This document shows, one piece after another, positions 1 through 9,440 of a DNA stretch of 64,000 nt; position 1 is the stretch's first letter; every line of letters begins with the position of its first letter. Below the pieces are notes generated by a model. It saw nothing but the letters and a program-made list of their open reading frames with translations, did not search any database and had not been told where the DNA came from. Origin of the DNA: Acidimicrobiia bacterium (GTDB lineage: Bacteria; Actinomycetota; Acidimicrobiia; Spongiisociales; UBA5794); contig JAWKJB010000002.1 in assembly GCA_041393965.1 (NCBI GenBank), positions 62,001 to 126,000 of the forward strand. Reading direction: 5' to 3'. The position numbers and the translations under genes were made by a program.

Positions 1-1
1 G

Positions 2-115
2 CGGGAGGGCAGGTACGGCCCTGACTCGGTTCCCGACTTCGAGTTCCCGCCGCTCGTCAAGGTGGAGCCACCCGAGGCGTTCGCACCGATGGCGACGAAG
101 GTCGGTGCACCATGA
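2..115 (+). CDS. C-terminal fragment of an unidentified protein (cut by window edge)
   Basis: An open frame enters from the left edge and ends at a TGA that overlaps the ATG of the next gene (ATGA). Only 37 residues are visible; they are Pro-rich and end in MATKVGAP. The tight coupling to hcrB places it in the same operon, so a further 4-hydroxybenzoyl-CoA reductase subunit or another benzoyl-CoA pathway gene is likely, but the residues themselves show no motif that I recognise. Confidence 0.5.
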   Translation, partial: REGRYGPDSVPDFEFPPLVKVEPPEAFAPMATKVGAP

Positions 116-1107
116 CGATCCAGGTCCCGCCGGTCGGATATGTCACACCCGCAACGCTCGACGAGGCGGTCGAGCTGCTCGCCGATCCGACCGTTTCCGT
201 GATCGGTGGTGGGACCGATCTCGTCCCGAAGATGAAGCGGCGACAGGCCACACCGGTCACGCTCGTGTCGCTTGCCCACATCGACGACATGGCAGGGATC
301 AGGGTCGACGACACCGGCAACTGCATCATCGGGGCATCGACGACCCTCGTTGAGATCGTCACCTCCCCAACGGTCCCCAGGGTCGTTGCCGTGGCCGCCG
401 AATCGGTTGCTTCACCGCAGATCCGGAACACGGGCACGATCGGCGGGAACCTGTGCATCGATACACGCTGCAACTACATCGACATGCCGCTCGACTGGCG
501 GCGGACCCGCGGGCACTGCCTCAAGGACGGCGGTGACACCTGTTGGGTTGCGCCGAAGAGCAACAAGTGCTGGGCGATCAGCTCGACGGATCTCGCCCCG
601 GTGATGATCGCCCTCGACGCGACGGTGCGGCTCGTCAGCGGAAGGGGAGAACGCTCGATCCCCGTGGAGGCGCTCTACCACAACGACGGCATGGACTACC
701 TCACGAAGGCGCCAGACGAGATCCTCATCGATGTGACCATCCCACCGTTCGACGGACGCGCGAGCTACCAGAAGCTGCGCAGGCGGGGCTCGATCGATTT
801 CGGTCTGCTCGGGGTGGCTGCTGCCGTGAGTTTTGATGCGGGAGGCGTCTGTACGACCGCACGGATCGCCGTCGGCGGTATCGCATCGGCGCCGTTGCGA
901 GCGACCGACGCTGAGGAATACCTCGTGGGCAAGGTGCTGACCGACGAAACGATCGACGAAGCTTCGGAGCTCGTCTCGAAGGCATTCCGGAGCCAGGACA
1001 ACACCGACACGGGGTCTCGCTACCGCAAGTGGATGATCCCGGTCCATGCAGCCAAGGCGCTCCACGAGGTCGCGGGCGGCGACGGTGAGGCGGAAGGGAA
1101 CCGATGA
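112..1107 (+). CDS. hcrB: 4-hydroxybenzoyl-CoA reductase, FAD/4Fe-4S (beta) subunit
   Basis: Medium subunit of a xanthine-oxidase-family reductase that removes the phenolic hydroxyl of 4-hydroxybenzoyl-CoA to give benzoyl-CoA. The FAD-binding pattern is present (IGGGTDLVPK near residue 31; NTGTIGGNLC near 106). The diagnostic feature is an insertion with Cys120, Cys136, Cys144 and Cys153. Their spacing (15, 7 and 8 residues between) matches, from memory, the extra [4Fe-4S] ligands of Thauera HcrB, which ordinary family members such as CoxM lack. Length 331 aa is usual. It overlaps both neighbours by ATGA and heads the visible part of the had-oah-dch operon. The catalytic molybdopterin and 2Fe-2S subunits would lie left of the window. 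Confidence 0.9.
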   Translation: MTIQVPPVGYVTPATLDEAVELLADPTVSVIGGGTDLVPKMKRRQATPVTLVSLAHIDDMAGIRVDDTGNCIIGASTTLVEIVTSPTVPRVVAVAAESVASPQIRNTGTIGGNLCIDTRCNYIDMPLDWRRTRGHCLKDGGDTCWVAPKSNKCWAISSTDLAPVMIALDATVRLVSGRGERSIPVEALYHNDGMDYLTKAPDEILIDVTIPPFDGRASYQKLRRRGSIDFGLLGVAAAVSFDAGGVCTTARIAVGGIASAPLRATDAEEYLVGKVLTDETIDEASELVSKAFRSQDNTDTGSRYRKWMIPVHAAKALHEVAGGDGEAEGNR

Positions 1108-2162
1108 CGGAGAGCAGATACGCCTGGCGGTTCGTTGCCGTCGGTGAACCCCTCGAGAAGGTCGAAGCTGCCGGTCGCGAGCCACAAGACCACGAAGTCG
1201 TGGTGCAGGTGGCGGGCTGCGGCATCTGTCACACCGACCTCGGATTCCTCGACGGGAGCGTCTCGACGAAGGCAGGGCTGCCACTCGTCCTCGGACACGA
1301 GATCGCGGGTACCGTCGTCGAGGCCGGCGCCGGCGCTGAGGAGTGGCCTGGTCGTGATGTGCTCGTACCCGCAGTGATCCCGTGTGGGGACTGTGATCTG
1401 TGCAACAAGGGCAAGGGCAATGCCTGCACACGCCAGCTGATGCCTGGAAACGATCTTGATGGAGGCTGGGCAACCCATGTGACGATTCCCACGCGGGGGC
1501 TCTCGGTGATCGAAGACCTGCCCGAACGGTACGAACTCGCCGACTTGTCGGTGATCGCTGACGCGGTCACAACACCGCTCCAGGCTGTGCGTCGCGCCGG
1601 CGTCACCGACGGTGACCTCGCCGTGGTGATCGGCGTCGGCGGTGTCGGTTCGTACGCGGTGCAGATCGCTGCTGCGAGCGGGGCCAAGGTGGTCGCGATC
1701 GACATCGACGACGACCGGCTCGCCGTCCTTGAGGATCATGGGGCGGCAGCGACCGTGAACTCGAGGGGGATGGATCCGAGGGAGGTGCGCGACGCCGTGC
1801 GGTTCCACGCCAAGCAGCTCGGCGCGCCGTCGATTGGCTGGAAGATCTTCGAATGCTCCGGCACCGCTCCGGGTCAGGAAACCGCGTACGGTCTCCTCGG
1901 TCCGCAGGCCACCCTCGCGGTGGTGGGGTTCACGATGGACAAGATCTCGGTACGGCTCTCGAACCTGATGGCGTTCGATGCGACCGCATTCGGGACCTGG
2001 GGATGTCCGCCAGAGCGGTATCCCGAGGCGGTCGAACTCGTGATCTCCGGGAAGGTCGATCTCGCCCCGTTCATCCGCAAAGTCCCGATGGCCGAGATCG
2101 CTCGGGCCATCGACGATGCCCACAACCATGTCGATCCACGACGAACCATTCTCATCCCATAG
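1104..2162 (+). CDS. had: 6-hydroxycyclohex-1-ene-1-carboxyl-CoA dehydrogenase
   Basis: Zinc-dependent medium-chain alcohol dehydrogenase that oxidises 6-hydroxycyclohex-1-ene-1-carboxyl-CoA to the 6-oxo compound with NAD+, the step before ring opening in the benzoyl-CoA pathway. Visible are the catalytic zinc region GCGICHTDLGF (residues 33-43), GHEIAGTVVEAG, the structural zinc cluster CGDCDLCNKGKGNAC (about 92-106) and the Rossmann motif GVGGVGSYAVQIAA. The 352 aa length is normal. Had rather than a generic alcohol dehydrogenase is chosen because the next genes are the ring-opening hydrolase and the dienoyl-CoA hydratase. The start overlaps hcrB by ATGA. Confidence 0.88.
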   Translation: MTESRYAWRFVAVGEPLEKVEAAGREPQDHEVVVQVAGCGICHTDLGFLDGSVSTKAGLPLVLGHEIAGTVVEAGAGAEEWPGRDVLVPAVIPCGDCDLCNKGKGNACTRQLMPGNDLDGGWATHVTIPTRGLSVIEDLPERYELADLSVIADAVTTPLQAVRRAGVTDGDLAVVIGVGGVGSYAVQIAAASGAKVVAIDIDDDRLAVLEDHGAAATVNSRGMDPREVRDAVRFHAKQLGAPSIGWKIFECSGTAPGQETAYGLLGPQATLAVVGFTMDKISVRLSNLMAFDATAFGTWGCPPERYPEAVELVISGKVDLAPFIRKVPMAEIARAIDDAHNHVDPRRTILIP

Positions 2163-2177
2163 GAAAGGTGGCACCAG

Positions 2178-3278
2178 GTGACACTCATCAACCATGAATT
2201 GGCTCCCGACCATGTGTACTCCGAGATCCTCTACGAGGAGCGTCCGATCCACGACCAGGACGGGAACGAGGTCGACGGCTTGCACGCTGTGTGGATCACG
2301 CTGAACAACCCGAAGCAACTGAACTCATATACGACCGCATCCGTGAAAGAGGTGATCCTCGCATTTCGGAAAGCGTCGATGGACCGGGCGGCGGTGGCCG
2401 TCGTGTTCACCGCTGTAGGTGATCGTGCGTTCTGCACGGGGGGCAACACCGAGGAGTACTCCGAGTACTACGCGGGTCGACCGCTCGAGTACCGCCAGTA
2501 CATGAGGATCTTCAACGACATGGTCTCGGCGATCCTGATGTGTGACAAGCCGGTCATCAACCGGGTCAACGGGATGCGCATCGGGGGCGGTCAGGAGATC
2601 GGGATGGCGTGCGACCTGACGCTCGCCTCGGACATGGCGCGGTTCGGACAGGCGGGCCCGAAGCACGGGTCGGCTCCCGACGGGGGGTCCACCGACTTCC
2701 TCGATCTGTATGTCGGGTTCGCCCATTCGATGGCGAGCTGCATCCTGTGTGACCCGTGGAGCGCCCATCAGGCACTGCGGCTCGGGTTGGTCAACGACAT
2801 CTTCCCGGTGCTGAAGGTCGACGGTGCGTTCATTCCCAACCCGCTCGTCGTGACCGACCGGTACCTCGACGAGTGGGGCAAGATCGTCCACGGAACGCCA
2901 AAGGAAGGCGACGACCTCGCAGCCGCGAAGGAGCTCATGAAGTCCGCGACCGTTGACTTCTCGTTGCTCGATGCCGGTGTCGACGAGACGATCACCAAGA
3001 TTCTCTACACGATGCCGGATTGCACGATCAAGACAACCGAATCGATTCGCAAGAAGAAGCTTGAGCACTGGGACAAGAACAAGGAGACAAGCCGGGCTTG
3101 GCTGTCGGTGAACATGATGACGGAGGCAAAGGCAGGATTCCGGGCATTCCATAGGGGGAGCAAGGAAACTGGGCGCGAGGTTGACTACATCGATCTGCGA
3201 CGCAGGCTCGCACGCGGGGAGGCCTGGAGCGACGAGCTGATCGAGGCCGTGTCTCCGCAGTTCAAGGCCGATGCATGA
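2178..3278 (+). CDS. oah: 6-oxocyclohex-1-ene-1-carboxyl-CoA hydrolase (ring-opening)
   Basis: Crotonase-fold enzyme that hydrates and hydrolytically cleaves the alicyclic ring of 6-oxocyclohex-1-enecarboxyl-CoA to a pimelyl-CoA derivative (BamA/Oah/BzdY family). At 366 aa it is longer than normal crotonases, as this family is. Visible motifs include AFCTGGNTEEYSEYY (about 90-105), NGMRIGGGQEIGMACD in the oxyanion-hole region and FGQAGPKHGSAPDGGSTDF. BamA is used as a marker for anaerobic aromatic degradation. The start is a GTG at 2178 after AGGAAAGGTGGC; the end overlaps the dch ATG by ATGA. Identification is strong from overall sequence character. Confidence 0.93.
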   Translation: MTLINHELAPDHVYSEILYEERPIHDQDGNEVDGLHAVWITLNNPKQLNSYTTASVKEVILAFRKASMDRAAVAVVFTAVGDRAFCTGGNTEEYSEYYAGRPLEYRQYMRIFNDMVSAILMCDKPVINRVNGMRIGGGQEIGMACDLTLASDMARFGQAGPKHGSAPDGGSTDFLDLYVGFAHSMASCILCDPWSAHQALRLGLVNDIFPVLKVDGAFIPNPLVVTDRYLDEWGKIVHGTPKEGDDLAAAKELMKSATVDFSLLDAGVDETITKILYTMPDCTIKTTESIRKKKLEHWDKNKETSRAWLSVNMMTEAKAGFRAFHRGSKETGREVDYIDLRRRLARGEAWSDELIEAVSPQFKADA

Positions 3279-4062
3279 CCGATCCGACTGCTGAGCCGTC
3301 GGTACGCCATGAGGTCTCGGCCGACGGTGCGGTCCACACGATCACGATCGACAAACCTCCGGGGAATGTCATCGACATCGCGATGTGTGCCGAACTCGAC
3401 GAAGCGCTCACCGCAGCGGCGGCTGCCAGAGGTGCCAAGGTCTTGGTGCTGCGCGGCGCGGGGAAGAACTTCTCGTTCGGCGCCAGCGTCGAAGAACATC
3501 TCCCCGATGTCGCCCCGCCATGCTCGCAGCGCTCGGCGGGGTCATCCGTGCATTGGTCCGTTTCCCCTATCCCACATTGGTGGGGGTGCAGGGCAACTGT
3601 CTCGGCGGCGGGCTCGAACTCGTGCTGGGCTGCGGCATTGTGATCGCTGAGGAGTCCGCCAAGCTCGGTTGCCCCGAGATCCAACTCGGTGTCCTCCCTC
3701 CAGCAGCCACGGCGTTGCTCGGTGCCCAGGGGAAGAGCCGTCTCGCCGAGGACATCCTCCTGACTGGCCGCACCCTCCGCACCGATGAAGCCAAGGCCGT
3801 TGGCATCGTCAACGCTGTCGCCCCCGACGGCGAGCTCGACGCCACCATCGATGCGTATGTCGGACAGCACTTCCTCGCGCGGTCCGCGTCGTCGCTGCGG
3901 ATCGCGACCGCTGCCATCCGGGAGTCCTACGCCGCCGATGTCGACGCCCGTCTCGCAGCCGCCGAGCGCGCCTACCTTGAGGAGCTGCTCCCAACCCACG
4001 ACGGCGTCGAGGGCATCCAAGCTTTTATCGATAAGCGGTCACCCGCGTGGAGCGACAAGTAA
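3275..4062 (+). CDS. dch: Cyclohexa-1,5-diene-1-carboxyl-CoA hydratase, frameshifted
   Basis: Crotonase that hydrates the dienoyl-CoA produced by benzoyl-CoA reductase. Frame 1 reads to about 3515 and contains FSFGASVEEHLPDV; the next frame continues at once with AMLAALGGV and the oxyanion-hole segment GNCLGGGLELVLGC, then CPEIQLGVLPPAA, to the stop at 4060-4062. Joining the frames gives a normal crotonase of about 260 aa. One missing base near 3515-3522 (CCCCGCC-ATG) explains the break. All family landmarks survive on both sides, so a sequencing indel or a very recent mutation is more likely than decay. Last gene of the hcrB-had-oah-dch operon. Confidence 0.82.
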
Positions 4063-4209
4063 TCGACTGAACCAGTCTGGGTCACCGAAGACTGTTTGGT
4101 TTGAGTCTGACCGCGATTAGCGAGTTCCCCAGCTCGCGAGGGCGGCCCGGCGCGCACTGCGCACAAGCCGTCATCTCGTTGGCCCGGAAGCCGACTCGGC
4201 CGTGCGATC

Positions 4210-4608
4210 CTACGGTGCCTTGACGCAAAGAACCGGTACAGGCGAGTCGTGGAGGATGTCAAGCGCGTTTGAACCGAGCAGCACCTTTCCGGTTGCTGAC
4301 CGTTTCCGAATACCGATGACGACGAGTTCGGCGTCGTACTCGTTGACGGCAGCCACGATGTCCGCTACCGGTTTCTCACCACGTACATACTCGCGCACAT
4401 CATGGTCGATCCCCTCTGCGAGCAGTCGCTGGGTGAGACCTTCAAGGCGTTCGTTCATCTTCCTGTAATCCTCCGGTTGCTCGTGGTGCCCGCCCAGCAT
4501 CGAATTGACGATGACAAGACCCCCGCTCCGCAACCTTGCTTCTTCGATAGCGACCTCGATGGCCGCTTCACCTTCGGGGCTGTCGACAAAACCAACCACG
4601 ATTCTCAC
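4210..4608 (-). CDS. Universal stress protein (UspA family)
   Basis: A 132 aa single-domain Usp. The N-terminus RIVVGFVDSPEGEAAIEVA is the typical first strand and helix. The C-terminal ATP-binding loop GIRKRSATGKVLLGSNA matches the G-2x-G-9x-G(S/T) pattern, so it belongs to the nucleotide-binding class. I place the start at the GTG at 4606-4608, directly behind GGGAGGTTTCCT; an upstream ATG would add a non-family leader. It converges on dch and marks the left edge of the segment separating the two benzoyl-CoA operons. Its physiological role cannot be read from sequence. Confidence 0.85.
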   Translation of the reverse strand: MRIVVGFVDSPEGEAAIEVAIEEARLRSGGLVIVNSMLGGHHEQPEDYRKMNERLEGLTQRLLAEGIDHDVREYVRGEKPVADIVAAVNEYDAELVVIGIRKRSATGKVLLGSNALDILHDSPVPVLCVKAP

Positions 4609-4785
4609 AGGAAACCTCCCTTGTGGATCGGATCTCCCGTCACACGGGCCCACCCTTTGCTATGCGCACGTGTCGCTTCGGAGTACGAGTCGGGTATTGG
4701 CAGCATCTCGGGAGCTCCTCGGGCGAGTTCACTCGACGACAGTCTCCTCGATGTTGTTCTCCCGAGGCGTGGTTTGATGCTCCGT

Positions 4786-6177
4786 TCATTCCAGTGCGAG
4801 GTCCTCGAGGGAGATTCTCTCCCAGATTTCCGGGGAAGGAGTGATTCGAGTTGGGAAGCTCCTGCTCAAGGGTTGTGTCGCATCCAGTATCAGCTTTGTG
4901 CTCATCGGACCGGGAGTGAATCCATCCGCTCCGTATGCAACCGGATCAAGGTTCCCGCCAGTGGCGTTTGGAATAATGGCGAGGTCGCGCGCGGCGTTGA
5001 AGCGTGTATTGATTGCCCATTGGACTTGCTCCTCATTCCGCACGTCTATGTCGGAATCCACTACAACAACATGCTTGAGGTTCGCATGTGTAGCAAGCGC
5101 GGCGAGACCAGCCTGCATTGCTAGACCCTCAGAGATGTTGTTGATGGAAACGTAGGCGCTGAAGAAACAACTACCAGATATCGGCACACACACATCACGA
5201 AGGGCCTTCGTTCGAGCCTGAATCGAGTCATGCAGGGCTGCTTCAAGCGGTAAGGCGCCGACGAGGTTATGCTCTCTATGCGCTGGATCAAGATCGTGAT
5301 ATATGGCATCCTTGCGCCGCGTCACGGCTGTGACATCGATCGATGCAGCAGTCTTCCTGCCTCCGTAATAGCCGGTGAATTCGGCGAAGGGGCCATCTGA
5401 GGTCTCAGTGTTTGGGTCAATCACGCCTTCGATCACGATTTCCGCTCTGGCAGGAACCATCAAGTCCACAGACTCGCCTTTGACGACCTCAAGCGATTCA
5501 CCGAGCAAGCCTCCAATGACATCGTATTCGGAGTGAGTAGTAACCGGACCGACAGACAATGCCCCGATGGCGACGGCTGGATGGTGACCGATAAAGATTG
5601 CCACCTCCATCGCTCGTCCCAGCTCTCGGTGTCGCCGGAGGATATGAGCAGCATCCTGATAGGGGCTGAACATTGCGCCCAGAGTCCTGGGGCCCTGAAG
5701 CTCGTGTCGATAGATTCCGACGTTGTATGTTCCACTATCCGGGTCTCGGCAGACCATGCAACCCGCGGTGATGTATCTTCCCGAATCTAGAACCGCATGG
5801 TGAGTGATTGGCAGGGCCTCAAGGTCGACATCCTCACCCAACATCACCTCCTCCTGGACTGGCGCTTTGCCAGCGGAGACGACAGTCGGTGGCATTGATT
5901 GGGTTTGCCGAGTGACAAAACGAGGCAGCAATCCTTTCACTGAATCGAGATCCAGAGCTCGAGCGAGCGAGTCGTATGACGCGAAAAGGTTAGTCACCAA
6001 GGGCAGTCGCGACTCGCTGACCGACTCCAATAGTACTACAGGATACCGACCCGAATGAGCGAGCTTCTGCTGGAGCACCGATACTTCGAGGTATGTGCTG
6101 AGCGGTTGATGCACCCGAACGAACGAAGTGGCATCTGATTCATCAAGGTGGCGTAGAAACCACCTCAGGTCTCTCAT
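4786..6177 (-). CDS. UbiD-family prenyl-FMN-dependent decarboxylase
   Basis: 463 aa, typical of UbiD-type (de)carboxylases that act on aromatic, heteroaromatic or unsaturated carboxylates using prenylated FMN. Visible are GIYRHELQGPRTLG (about 165), the segment SDGPFAEFTGYYGG carrying the conserved Glu, and the C-terminal DVRNEEQVQWAINTRF. The ATG at 6177 with upstream GGGGAG is chosen over an upstream extension that lacks family residues. It is divergent from the ABC importer at 6396, with an operator palindrome between. No UbiX (prenyl-FMN synthase) is in the window. The family includes phthaloyl-CoA decarboxylase and furandicarboxylate decarboxylase; which substrate applies here is not decided by the sequence. 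Confidence 0.85.
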   Translation of the reverse strand: MRDLRWFLRHLDESDATSFVRVHQPLSTYLEVSVLQQKLAHSGRYPVVLLESVSESRLPLVTNLFASYDSLARALDLDSVKGLLPRFVTRQTQSMPPTVVSAGKAPVQEEVMLGEDVDLEALPITHHAVLDSGRYITAGCMVCRDPDSGTYNVGIYRHELQGPRTLGAMFSPYQDAAHILRRHRELGRAMEVAIFIGHHPAVAIGALSVGPVTTHSEYDVIGGLLGESLEVVKGESVDLMVPARAEIVIEGVIDPNTETSDGPFAEFTGYYGGRKTAASIDVTAVTRRKDAIYHDLDPAHREHNLVGALPLEAALHDSIQARTKALRDVCVPISGSCFFSAYVSINNISEGLAMQAGLAALATHANLKHVVVVDSDIDVRNEEQVQWAINTRFNAARDLAIIPNATGGNLDPVAYGADGFTPGPMSTKLILDATQPLSRSFPTRITPSPEIWERISLEDLALE

Positions 6178-6253
6178 GAACTCCCCGTCTTCTTCGCTGC
6201 GTGCTGGTCCCTTGCCATCTGTCGGCTTCTCCTCCTCGTGCGGACTCGACTTG

Positions 6254-6275
6254 ACCGACCGCCTGGGCGGTCGGT
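6254..6275. promoter_or_regulatory. TetR-type operator, 10-bp perfect arms (site 1)
   Basis: ACCGACCGCC-TG-GGCGGTCGGT lies between the divergent UbiD and ABC-ATPase genes. On the + strand it fills the spacer of a plausible promoter (TTGACC at 6251, TATTGT at 6275), so a bound repressor would block RNA polymerase. The same core recurs at 26178, 27263, 30616 and 36575. Confidence 0.75.
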
Positions 6276-6395
6276 ATTGTAACAGGATATGGAACAACCG
6301 TCGAGTACCTGCGAAGTGGAGCCGCTACCCGCTGAGGTCAACAAGGCGCGACCAACCACCGCGATGCGGGTGTGCTGCGCGAGTTGGTTTGACCA

Positions 6396-7247
6396 ATGAG
6401 TACAGAGCCGCGGGCTTCAAATCGAACGATCCGGTTCCACGCTCCAACGACACCGGTTATCGCGGCTACCGGCTTGTCCAAGGTCTACGAGACGGGCTCA
6501 ACTCGTATCGTAGCGTTTCAAGATGTGAGCTTCTCGATCCACAATCGAGAGTTCGTGATAGTTATCGGACCAAGTGGCTGTGGCAAGAGCACTCTGTTGA
6601 AGATCCTCGGCGGACTCACCGAACCATCGTCGGGGAATCTGCTGGTGGAACAGGGATCGGAATCTGAGTTTCGCGTGGCAACGGTGTTCCAAGATGCGGC
6701 ACTGTTTCCGTGGATGCGAGCCTTCGACAACGCGAGCTTTGGCCTACGGCTGAATGGCCAATCGAAGGGCGAACGTCGTGCACGCGCCAGAAAGGAGTTG
6801 GCACGCGTCGGACTGGAGGGCTTTGAGCAGGCCTACCCCAGCGAGCTCTCTGGTGGGATGCGTCAGCGAGTGAACCTGGCTCGCGCGCTGTGCATTGATC
6901 CTCATCTCATGCTTATGGACGAGCCATTCGCGGCGCTCGATGTCCAAACGAAGATGGTGATGCAAGAACAGCTCCTGGAGATATGGGAGAGGGATCGTCG
7001 GACGGTTGTCTTTGTTACTCACAGCATCATGGAGGCGCTGGTCTTGGGGGACCGAATTCTCGTCATGGGGACGAATCCGGGTCGCCTAATTGCTGAAATC
7101 GACGTTCCCTTTGATCGACCGAGAACCCCGAACGAGATCCGATACGATCCTGAGTTCCTGCGTTTGGAACGAGAGCTGGAGAACATGATTCGGCTTCAGT
7201 ATCGAGATGGTACTCATGTGGAAGGGTTCGGCGCCGCGAATGCCTGA
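6396..7247 (+). CDS. ABC importer ATP-binding protein (nitrate/sulfonate/taurine type)
   Basis: 283 aa ATPase of the SsuB/TauB group, energising import of a small anion such as a sulfonate or carboxylate. Walker A GPSGCGKSTLLK, Q-loop VFQDAALFPWM, signature LSGGMRQRVNLARAL, Walker B LMLMDEPFAALD and the H-loop VFVTHSIMEAL are all intact. It is the first gene of a three-gene importer (ATPase, permease, binding protein) and overlaps the permease start. The promoter region carries operator site 1, so it is probably co-regulated with the divergent UbiD gene, suggesting that it brings in the substrate of this catabolic system. Confidence 0.88.
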   Translation: MSTEPRASNRTIRFHAPTTPVIAATGLSKVYETGSTRIVAFQDVSFSIHNREFVIVIGPSGCGKSTLLKILGGLTEPSSGNLLVEQGSESEFRVATVFQDAALFPWMRAFDNASFGLRLNGQSKGERRARARKELARVGLEGFEQAYPSELSGGMRQRVNLARALCIDPHLMLMDEPFAALDVQTKMVMQEQLLEIWERDRRTVVFVTHSIMEALVLGDRILVMGTNPGRLIAEIDVPFDRPRTPNEIRYDPEFLRLERELENMIRLQYRDGTHVEGFGAANA

Positions 7248-8064
7248 TGCTAGTTCTGGCCGAGCGATGGCACGACCGACCGTCAGCACGCTCACTGCGC
7301 GCGCCCATCAGTCGCAGGCCTGGATCGAGAAGCTGCTTTACCTTGCCTCGCCGATTCTGCTGATCCTCGCCTGGGAGCTGGCGGGTCGCACGAACATCGT
7401 TGACACCCGCTTCTTTGGGCTTCCGAGTGAGATTGCACATACATTTCGCTCAATGCTCGAATCGGGTGAGCTGCTGTCGCATCTACGTGCCAGCTTGACA
7501 CGAATACTCCTCGGGTTCGCGATTGGTGCGCTTGCGGGGGCCACGCTTGGCTGCCTGATGGGGTTTTCTCGAACAATCAGGGCAGGGCTGCTTCCGATTG
7601 TTGCCGCGCTGTTCCCGATTCCGAAGCTCGCGGTTCTGCCACTTCTGCTGTTGGTGTTTGGCGTTGGGCAGAAGACCGCAATATCACTCGTCGCAATCGG
7701 GGTGTTTTTCGTCCAGCTTTTCGCGACGATGGACGGCGTAATCAACTTGCCCCATTCGTACCGTGAGGTCAGTGCGGCCTTCGGAGCGAGCAGATCACAG
7801 TTCGTCCGAATCGTTGCTCTACCAGGAGCTCTTCCGTCGATTCTCACTGGTCTCAAGCTGAGCATGGGGATCGCTCTACTCCTGATCGTGGCCGCCGAAT
7901 TCGTGGGAACCCGCGTCGGTATCGGTTATCTGATTTGGAGTTCCTGGGAGGTGTTTGCTGTTGAGAAGATGTATGTGGGATTGGTTGTCCTAGCACTGCT
8001 GGGATTTATCACCAACATCGGACTCGAGCAGATGGAGAGACGACTAATCCCGGGAAGGCGGTGA
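7240..8064 (+). CDS. ABC importer permease (SsuC/TauC family)
   Basis: Inner-membrane permease of about 275 aa with multiple hydrophobic segments, beginning LASPILLILAWELAG. The family EAA-like loop that contacts the ATPase is visible as YREVSAAFGASRSQFVRIVALPGA (about 180-200), and the C-terminal transmembrane block includes GIALLLIVAAEFVGTRVGIG. The ATG at 7240, overlapping the ATPase stop by 8 bp, gives the best coupling; 7207 and 7267 are alternative in-frame starts. The binding-protein gene follows after 95 bp. Confidence 0.85.
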   Translation: MPDASSGRAMARPTVSTLTARAHQSQAWIEKLLYLASPILLILAWELAGRTNIVDTRFFGLPSEIAHTFRSMLESGELLSHLRASLTRILLGFAIGALAGATLGCLMGFSRTIRAGLLPIVAALFPIPKLAVLPLLLLVFGVGQKTAISLVAIGVFFVQLFATMDGVINLPHSYREVSAAFGASRSQFVRIVALPGALPSILTGLKLSMGIALLLIVAAEFVGTRVGIGYLIWSSWEVFAVEKMYVGLVVLALLGFITNIGLEQMERRLIPGRR

Positions 8065-8159
8065 AGCATCCATTCCAGATCGAAGCCGAGACAACGAAGA
8101 GCTGGCCCATGGTGTCGCAACATGAACACACCTGAAGACAGCGAATAACAGGAGGAGCG

Positions 8160-9338
8160 ATGAACCATCTAAGAGATCTCGCGAGGCGTCGGTACTACCG
8201 ACAATTCGTGGCGCTTGTCGCCATCATGCTGGCCGCTACATCGTGCGGCAGTGGTGCGGAAAGCGCTACCACGACCCAGCAGGCGAGCAGTATGAGTACC
8301 ACCACATCTGTAGCGCCTGAGCCCAGCCCAGGCGAAACGAGCACGTCATCCACCAGTGCGCAACCCGATGAGTTGACGCCCTTGGATCCTGTTGTAACAG
8401 TGAAAGTCGGTGTTGTGGGTGCCTTTTCTGACATGGGTCTGTTTCTGGCAGTTGATCGGGGCTACTTCCGAGATGTGGGACTCGAGATAGAAGTCACTGA
8501 TTTCCCGAACTCAGGGCAGATGATCGCCCCGCTGGCTAGCGATCAGATTGATGTAGCTGGCGGTGCTGTTGGCCCAGGCTTGTGGAATTCTGTTGCACGT
8601 GGACTTGACATCCGGGCAGTGGCAGATAAGGGATCAGATCCACCCGGATTTGGCTACTCTGCTTTGATGCTCCCGGCCGACAGCCAGATGTCTGATTGCT
8701 CCGATATGGCCGGTGCCCGGGTCGGAATAAGCGCTCCGTCCAACAGCGTGTTGCACTCACTGGCGATCTGGCTCGCCACTTGTGACCTCGAACTGACGGA
8801 CATTGAGACGACTGTCATGGGTTTTTCTGACATGACGGTCGCCCTAGAGAATGGTTCCATGGATGTTGTGCAATCGATAGAACCACTCATTGCGATTGCC
8901 GAAGACAAGGGTATTGGCAAGCGATGGATTGGCGAGGACGAGCTGCGAGCGGGTCAGGTCACGCAGCAAGCCATCTTGCTGTTTGGACCTGGATTCCGAG
9001 CAAACCGTGACGTGGCGAATCGGTTCATGGTGGCCTACGCCCGCGGTGTGGCGGACTACCGCGCCGTATACACGGAGACGGGCGAGATAGTTGGTGGGGC
9101 ATTGCCCGACGACTTCCTCGAAACAGTCTTTCGGTATACGAGCCTGCAAACTCGGGAGCTTGCGGAGTCAATTGTCCCCGCAGGCTTGAACGAGTTCGCG
9201 GCTCTGCGCGTCGATTCGATGCAATCTGATTTCGACTGGTTCAAGAGCCGGGGTGAGATCGAGGACGATCAGATCACCTACGAGGACGCGATCGATTCTT
9301 CCTTTGTTGAGTTCGCACGCACTTATCTCGATAGGTGA
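8160..9338 (+). CDS. ABC importer substrate-binding lipoprotein (NMT1/SsuA-like)
   Basis: 392 aa extracytoplasmic solute-binding protein. Signal peptide with lipobox ATSC (Cys about residue 30), then a Ser/Thr-rich linker typical of actinobacterial lipoproteins. The mature part starts VTVKVGVVGAFSDMGLFLA and contains DRGYFRDVGLEIEV and QIDVAGGAVGPGLWN, the pattern of the nitrate/sulfonate/taurine-binding group. An AGGAGG ribosome site precedes the ATG. It completes the importer with 6396 and 7240 and is followed by a strong hairpin. The ligand is unknown; aromatic or heteroaromatic acids and sulfonates are the most reasonable given the regulon. Confidence 0.85.
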   Translation: MNHLRDLARRRYYRQFVALVAIMLAATSCGSGAESATTTQQASSMSTTTSVAPEPSPGETSTSSTSAQPDELTPLDPVVTVKVGVVGAFSDMGLFLAVDRGYFRDVGLEIEVTDFPNSGQMIAPLASDQIDVAGGAVGPGLWNSVARGLDIRAVADKGSDPPGFGYSALMLPADSQMSDCSDMAGARVGISAPSNSVLHSLAIWLATCDLELTDIETTVMGFSDMTVALENGSMDVVQSIEPLIAIAEDKGIGKRWIGEDELRAGQVTQQAILLFGPGFRANRDVANRFMVAYARGVADYRAVYTETGEIVGGALPDDFLETVFRYTSLQTRELAESIVPAGLNEFAALRVDSMQSDFDWFKSRGEIEDDQITYEDAIDSSFVEFARTYLDR

Positions 9339-9394
9339 TCTGATGCGTGATGAGGGTTCCGCGAGTGAGAACGTGACAGACTGAGATAGCGCTA

Positions 9395-9440
9395 ACCCTG
9401 GCCTTTCCCCCGGCGAGTAGCACGGGGGAAAGGCCAGGGT
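9395..9440. terminator. 17-bp perfect hairpin after the ABC importer
   Basis: The arms at 9395-9411 and 9424-9440 are perfectly complementary over 17 bp (ACCCTGGCCTTTCCCCC on the left) with a 12-nt loop. There is no T-run after it, as is common in high-GC actinobacteria. It lies 57 bp after the binding-protein stop and probably ends that transcript. Confidence 0.75.
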